A stretch of DNA of 64,000 nucleotides, from assembly GCA_023411795.1 (NCBI GenBank), contig JAEYOK010000018.1, positions 1 to 64,000 of the forward strand. Reading direction: 5' to 3'. Under the pieces are notes generated by a model. The model saw only the letters and a program-made list of their open reading frames with translations. It was not told the origin of the DNA and made no database searches. Made by a program: the position numbers and the translations under genes. The stretch is from Bacillota bacterium. Its GTDB lineage: Bacteria; Bacillota; Clostridia; DSM-8532. Of the stretch, positions 61,479 through 64,000 are shown piece by piece. Position 1 is the first letter of the stretch. Each line of letters opens with the position of its first letter.

Positions 61479-61874
61479 CTATTCTACTCTCATTATTGAT
61501 TCGGCACGCAAATTAGCCACCCCACCAGGAAAGAATCTATTTATAATTGGTGTTATCAGTCTTGCTTTATACTTGATTTCAACCTTAACCTGAACACCGT
61601 AATTTCTTGTGCTGTATGAGGGTGTTACATTAATGGTCATGTCCGATAGTTCAAGCGTGGAAGTCATATTTTTAACCACCTGAATAACTTCACTGTCAGT
61701 CCCACCAATTGATGCCTTCCTTGCTCCTTCTCTTGATGCGTTTGTTATTAAGATATAATTGTTGAAGATTAATCCGAAATCAATTACTCCAAATACAAGT
61801 AGCAGGATGATAGGAATAATAATCGCTGTTTCAACCAGAGATTGACCCTTGGAACCCGTTTTCTGACATTTCAT
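61479..61874 (-). CDS. tadE: TadE-family pseudopilin-like protein
   Basis: A 131-residue protein with the TadE signature at the start (KGQSLVETAIIIPIILLLVFGVIDFG) and NASREGARKAS, then a beta-rich extracellular part. It is a minor pilin-like component of the pilus. Confidence 0.88.
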   Translation of the reverse strand: MKCQKTGSKGQSLVETAIIIPIILLLVFGVIDFGLIFNNYILITNASREGARKASIGGTDSEVIQVVKNMTSTLELSDMTINVTPSYSTRNYGVQVKVEIKYKARLITPIINRFFPGGVANLRAESIMRVE

Positions 61875-61896
61875 AGCTGTTCACACCCCCCTGGAA

Positions 61897-61923
61897 AAAA
61901 ATTGCCCCTGCTAATACAGGGGC
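61897..61923 (-). terminator. Attenuating terminator after flp
   Basis: On the minus strand GCCCCTG (61917-61923 complement) pairs with CAGGGGC (61904-61910 complement) and is followed by AATTTTTTT. Sitting between flp and the assembly genes, it should make pilin message far more abundant than the machine messages, with read-through for the rest. Confidence 0.75.
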
Positions 61924-61959
61924 CCGCTTCAAAAATATTTCGGTATAGATTAATACATA

Positions 61960-62148
61960 CTAGCTGCCTACTACACCATCCAGCCCGTCTGTGATTTCGT
62001 TAAAGATATCACCAAGGCCACCGCCCAGCGCTACTAATGCACCAATTACGACTAGAGCAACCAATCCGATAATAAGTCCATACTCCACCATACCCTGGCC
62101 TTTTTTATTATTCTTCATTAGTGTAAACATCTTTAATAAATTCAACAT
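61960..62148 (-). CDS. flp: Flp-family type IVb pilin
   Basis: A 62-residue pilin. The prepilin cleavage motif is KKGQGMVEYGLII, with the essential Glu-Tyr pair, and the remainder is one hydrophobic helix and a short Gly/Asp-rich tail. The prepilin peptidase (TadV) is not in the window. Gene order flp-tadE-cpaB-tadZ-tadA-tadB-tadC is a complete Gram-positive Tad core. Confidence 0.9.
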   Translation of the reverse strand: MLNLLKMFTLMKNNKKGQGMVEYGLIIGLVALVVIGALVALGGGLGDIFNEITDGLDGVVGS

Positions 62149-62293
62149 AACAGAAACCCCCTGTCCATATTTAGCTTACCGATTCGGAAGCTATCTTATG
62201 GTTAAATTATACAGGGGGTGAAATTTAAAAGATATCAGTCATACATCACATTTTATGCGGGGCTTATGATATGATTATATTAGGACGTTAGAA

Positions 62294-62941
62294 CTACTCT
62301 ACCATTCTGTTTTTGATTGCGTAAACCGCAGCCTGTGTCCTATCCTGGACATTAAGCTTGCGGAATATGCTTGAAATATGATTCTTTACAGTTTTTTCAC
62401 TTATGAAAAGAATACTTGCAATTTCCTTATTCAGCATTCCTTTAGATAATAACTTTAGGACTTCTTTCTCTCTATCAGTTAACTGATTTTTGGGATCATC
62501 TGCACCACTCTTGATTCTCTTATACTCGTTGACAAGTTCTCTTGCCATTATGGGCTGAATATATGTCTGGCCTCCATAAACACTTCTTACTGCCTCAATA
62601 AGAGCGCTGGCATCAGCATCTTTCAAGATGTATCCCAATGCTCCAAGCTCTAATGCTTTTAAGAGATATTCTCTATCCTGGTGTATTGTCAGCATAACAG
62701 CTTTTACCCCAGGGTCAAAGGTTCTAATCTCCTCCAGTGCTTCAAGGCCGTTCATTATAGGCATGTTAATGTCCATAAGAACAACATCAGGTTTAACCTT
62801 CCGATATTTTTCAACTGCCATTCTACCGTCAGAGCACCCTTCAACAACCTTTATGTCAGGCTCAAGTTCTAGGAGTTGTTTTAGCCCTGCTCTAATCATC
62901 GAATGGTCTTCTGCTATCATAACCTTTATCATAACATCCAT
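62294..62941 (-). CDS. NarL/LuxR-family response regulator (DegU-like)
   Basis: A 215-residue regulator with a receiver (ED at 10-11 after the start region, phosphoacceptor in LMDINMPIMNG, Lys in LKDAD) and a LuxR-type helix-turn-helix (about 150-212, LTDREKEVLKLLSKGMLNKEIA). It overlaps the kinase gene by one base. Position directly before flp suggests control of the pilus operon. Confidence 0.9.
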   Translation of the reverse strand: MDVMIKVMIAEDHSMIRAGLKQLLELEPDIKVVEGCSDGRMAVEKYRKVKPDVVLMDINMPIMNGLEALEEIRTFDPGVKAVMLTIHQDREYLLKALELGALGYILKDADASALIEAVRSVYGGQTYIQPIMARELVNEYKRIKSGADDPKNQLTDREKEVLKLLSKGMLNKEIASILFISEKTVKNHISSIFRKLNVQDRTQAAVYAIKNRMVE

Positions 62942-64000
62942 TAAATAACCCCCTGAATATCATAGGGTAATCTTACCCTAACCGTTGTTCCTGAATTAAT
63001 TACCGAGTCAATAAAAAAGTCTCCTTCTAGTAGCTCTATTCGCTCTTTCATTCCTAATACTCCGAAGCCGCCCTTTTCTTCTCTGTCAATATTGTGTAAA
63101 TTGCTCACATCAAAGCCAATACCATCATCTTTGATTCTTAGCAATATCGACTTCTCGGTACATTCTATTTGTATGCTGACAAATGTTGCATTGGCATGCT
63201 TAGTAATATTATTGAGACTTTCCTGGACAACCCTAAAAAGTGCCAACGCTATATTGCTGTCTTTTATACGATTATCCTCACCTTTTACCCTAAAGTCAAT
63301 CCTAATGGAATGCTCCATACTGTAGCTTTCTATGTATTTCTGCAATGTGGGTCTTAACCCAAGATCATCTATAGACATAGGCCTTAAGTCATAAATAACC
63401 CTTCTGACATCCTTCAAACAATCACGCACAATATCCTTCAGACTTCTTAACTCATATATGGCCTTCAGCATATCAACCTCAGCCAGTTTCTCACATATTT
63501 CAGCCTTAAGGACCACATTACTCATGGCCTGAGCCGGTCCATCGTGCATTTCTCGGGCTATTCGTCTGCGTTCATTTTCCTGCGCTTTGATTATTCGTAT
63601 TGCAATAAGTCTTTTATTTTCAGTATTCTCAAAGTGCTCATCCAAACGTTGTAAATCACCGGAAAGATAGTTAAAAACCGTGCCTACCTGAGCAACCAAC
63701 TGCTCAGCTTTGCCAACAGTTTCAAGGGCATTTTTCAACCTTCTTTCAACATCATTGCGACGTAATATTGTCTGTTTTTCCCGTTCTCTTGCAACAGCAA
63801 GTTCTAACATCAGATCATTGGTTTCCTGATATGCTTTTTTCATGTCTTCTTCTGAATATTGGCTATAGTTACGATTTATAGTAGCAAGTTTCTGACGACT
63901 TTTAGTCACCTTCATCTCAAGGTTTTTGCAGTCTGTCATTATCATGGCAGCTTCATTTTTAAAATGCTGTAATTCTTCCTTTAAATTTTGAACTTCTCTT
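62941..64000 (-). CDS. DegS-like sensor histidine kinase (5' end outside window)
   Basis: At least 352 residues are encoded. The frame stays open from 63945 to the window end, and the extra codons (for example VQNLKEELQHFKNEA) continue the coiled coil, so the ATG at 63945 is probably internal and the true start lies beyond 64000. Residues after the coiled coil form a HisKA_3 dimerisation domain with the phosphohistidine in REMHDGPAQAM and an HATPase_c end (KHANAT, GFGVLGMKER). No membrane helix is seen, as in cytoplasmic DegS. Confidence 0.85.
   Translation of the reverse strand, partial: REVQNLKEELQHFKNEAAMIMTDCKNLEMKVTKSRQKLATINRNYSQYSEEDMKKAYQETNDLMLELAVAREREKQTILRRNDVERRLKNALETVGKAEQLVAQVGTVFNYLSGDLQRLDEHFENTENKRLIAIRIIKAQENERRRIAREMHDGPAQAMSNVVLKAEICEKLAEVDMLKAIYELRSLKDIVRDCLKDVRRVIYDLRPMSIDDLGLRPTLQKYIESYSMEHSIRIDFRVKGEDNRIKDSNIALALFRVVQESLNNITKHANATFVSIQIECTEKSILLRIKDDGIGFDVSNLHNIDREEKGGFGVLGMKERIELLEGDFFIDSVINSGTTVRVRLPYDIQGVI

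Noticed and set aside
1..64000. CRISPR array, prophage or integrated element
   Set aside because: No regularly spaced direct repeats, phage structural genes, integrase or transposase genes were seen anywhere in the window.

Overview
The window reads as a chromosomal segment of a low-GC, Gram-positive anaerobe of the class Clostridia. The grounds are AT-rich intergenic DNA, strong AGGAGG-type ribosome sites with some TTG/GTG starts, the divIVA/yggT/sepF/yggS division cluster, T-box control of an aromatic amino acid gene, several lipoproteins and a chromosomal vanG-type cluster arranged as in Clostridioides difficile. The lineage below class is a guess (cluster III / Acetivibrio-Ruminiclostridium-like). 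Nearly all genes lie on the minus strand.

Layout. 1-500: a GC-richer, hairpin-rich non-coding stretch with a dispersed repeat and two 'ACCGTCCCC' hairpins. 499-4665: acyl-CoA synthetase with an XRE-cupin regulator, a Crp/Fnr regulator and a divergent YkvI-type transporter. 4740-15724: one apparent 11-kb catabolic operon, in transcription order GntR regulator, amidohydrolase, RidA, Liv-type ABC importer (K-H-M-G-F), MOFRL glycerate 2-kinase, an unusual enolase paralogue, a D-2-hydroxyacid dehydrogenase, then a decayed second glycerate kinase. It looks built to import a small amino-acid-like compound and funnel it through glycerate-type intermediates. 16061-21968: complete vanG-type cluster (vanR, vanS, vanG, vanXY, vanT) with all key motifs present. 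22170-25674: promoter, T-box, DAHP synthase-prephenate dehydratase fusion, a lipoprotein serpin and a 47-residue protein.

25902-42227: membrane protein with internal repeats, queA-htpG, the division cluster divIVA/yggT/sepF/yggS followed upstream by an HlyD-like adaptor and a methionine gamma-lyase-family enzyme, a TPR protein, a two-component system, tandem DUF4342 proteins, an OFA-family transporter, guaA and tRNA-Val(GAC). 42638-50847: a LacI-controlled carbohydrate locus (ABC importer without its ATPase, esterase, GH13_18-like phosphorylase, P-loop kinase), with matching palindromic operators before both operons. 51282-56012: secreted FN3/trypsin-like lipoprotein, PrsW-like membrane protein and a SpoIIE-type phosphatase. 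56136-64000: Tad/Flp pilus operon (tadC, tadB, tadA, tadZ/cpaE, rcpC/cpaB, tadE, flp) and a DegS/DegU-like pair whose kinase runs off the window end.

Most notable: the enolase paralogue that keeps its metal ligands and lysines but has lost both active-site histidines; the glycerate kinase remnant with an in-frame TGA; the intact vanG cluster; the family of hairpins with an invariant ACCGTCCCC loop; and the LacI operator set tying together the sugar locus. All database-type assignments here are from recognition of motifs only; no search was run.
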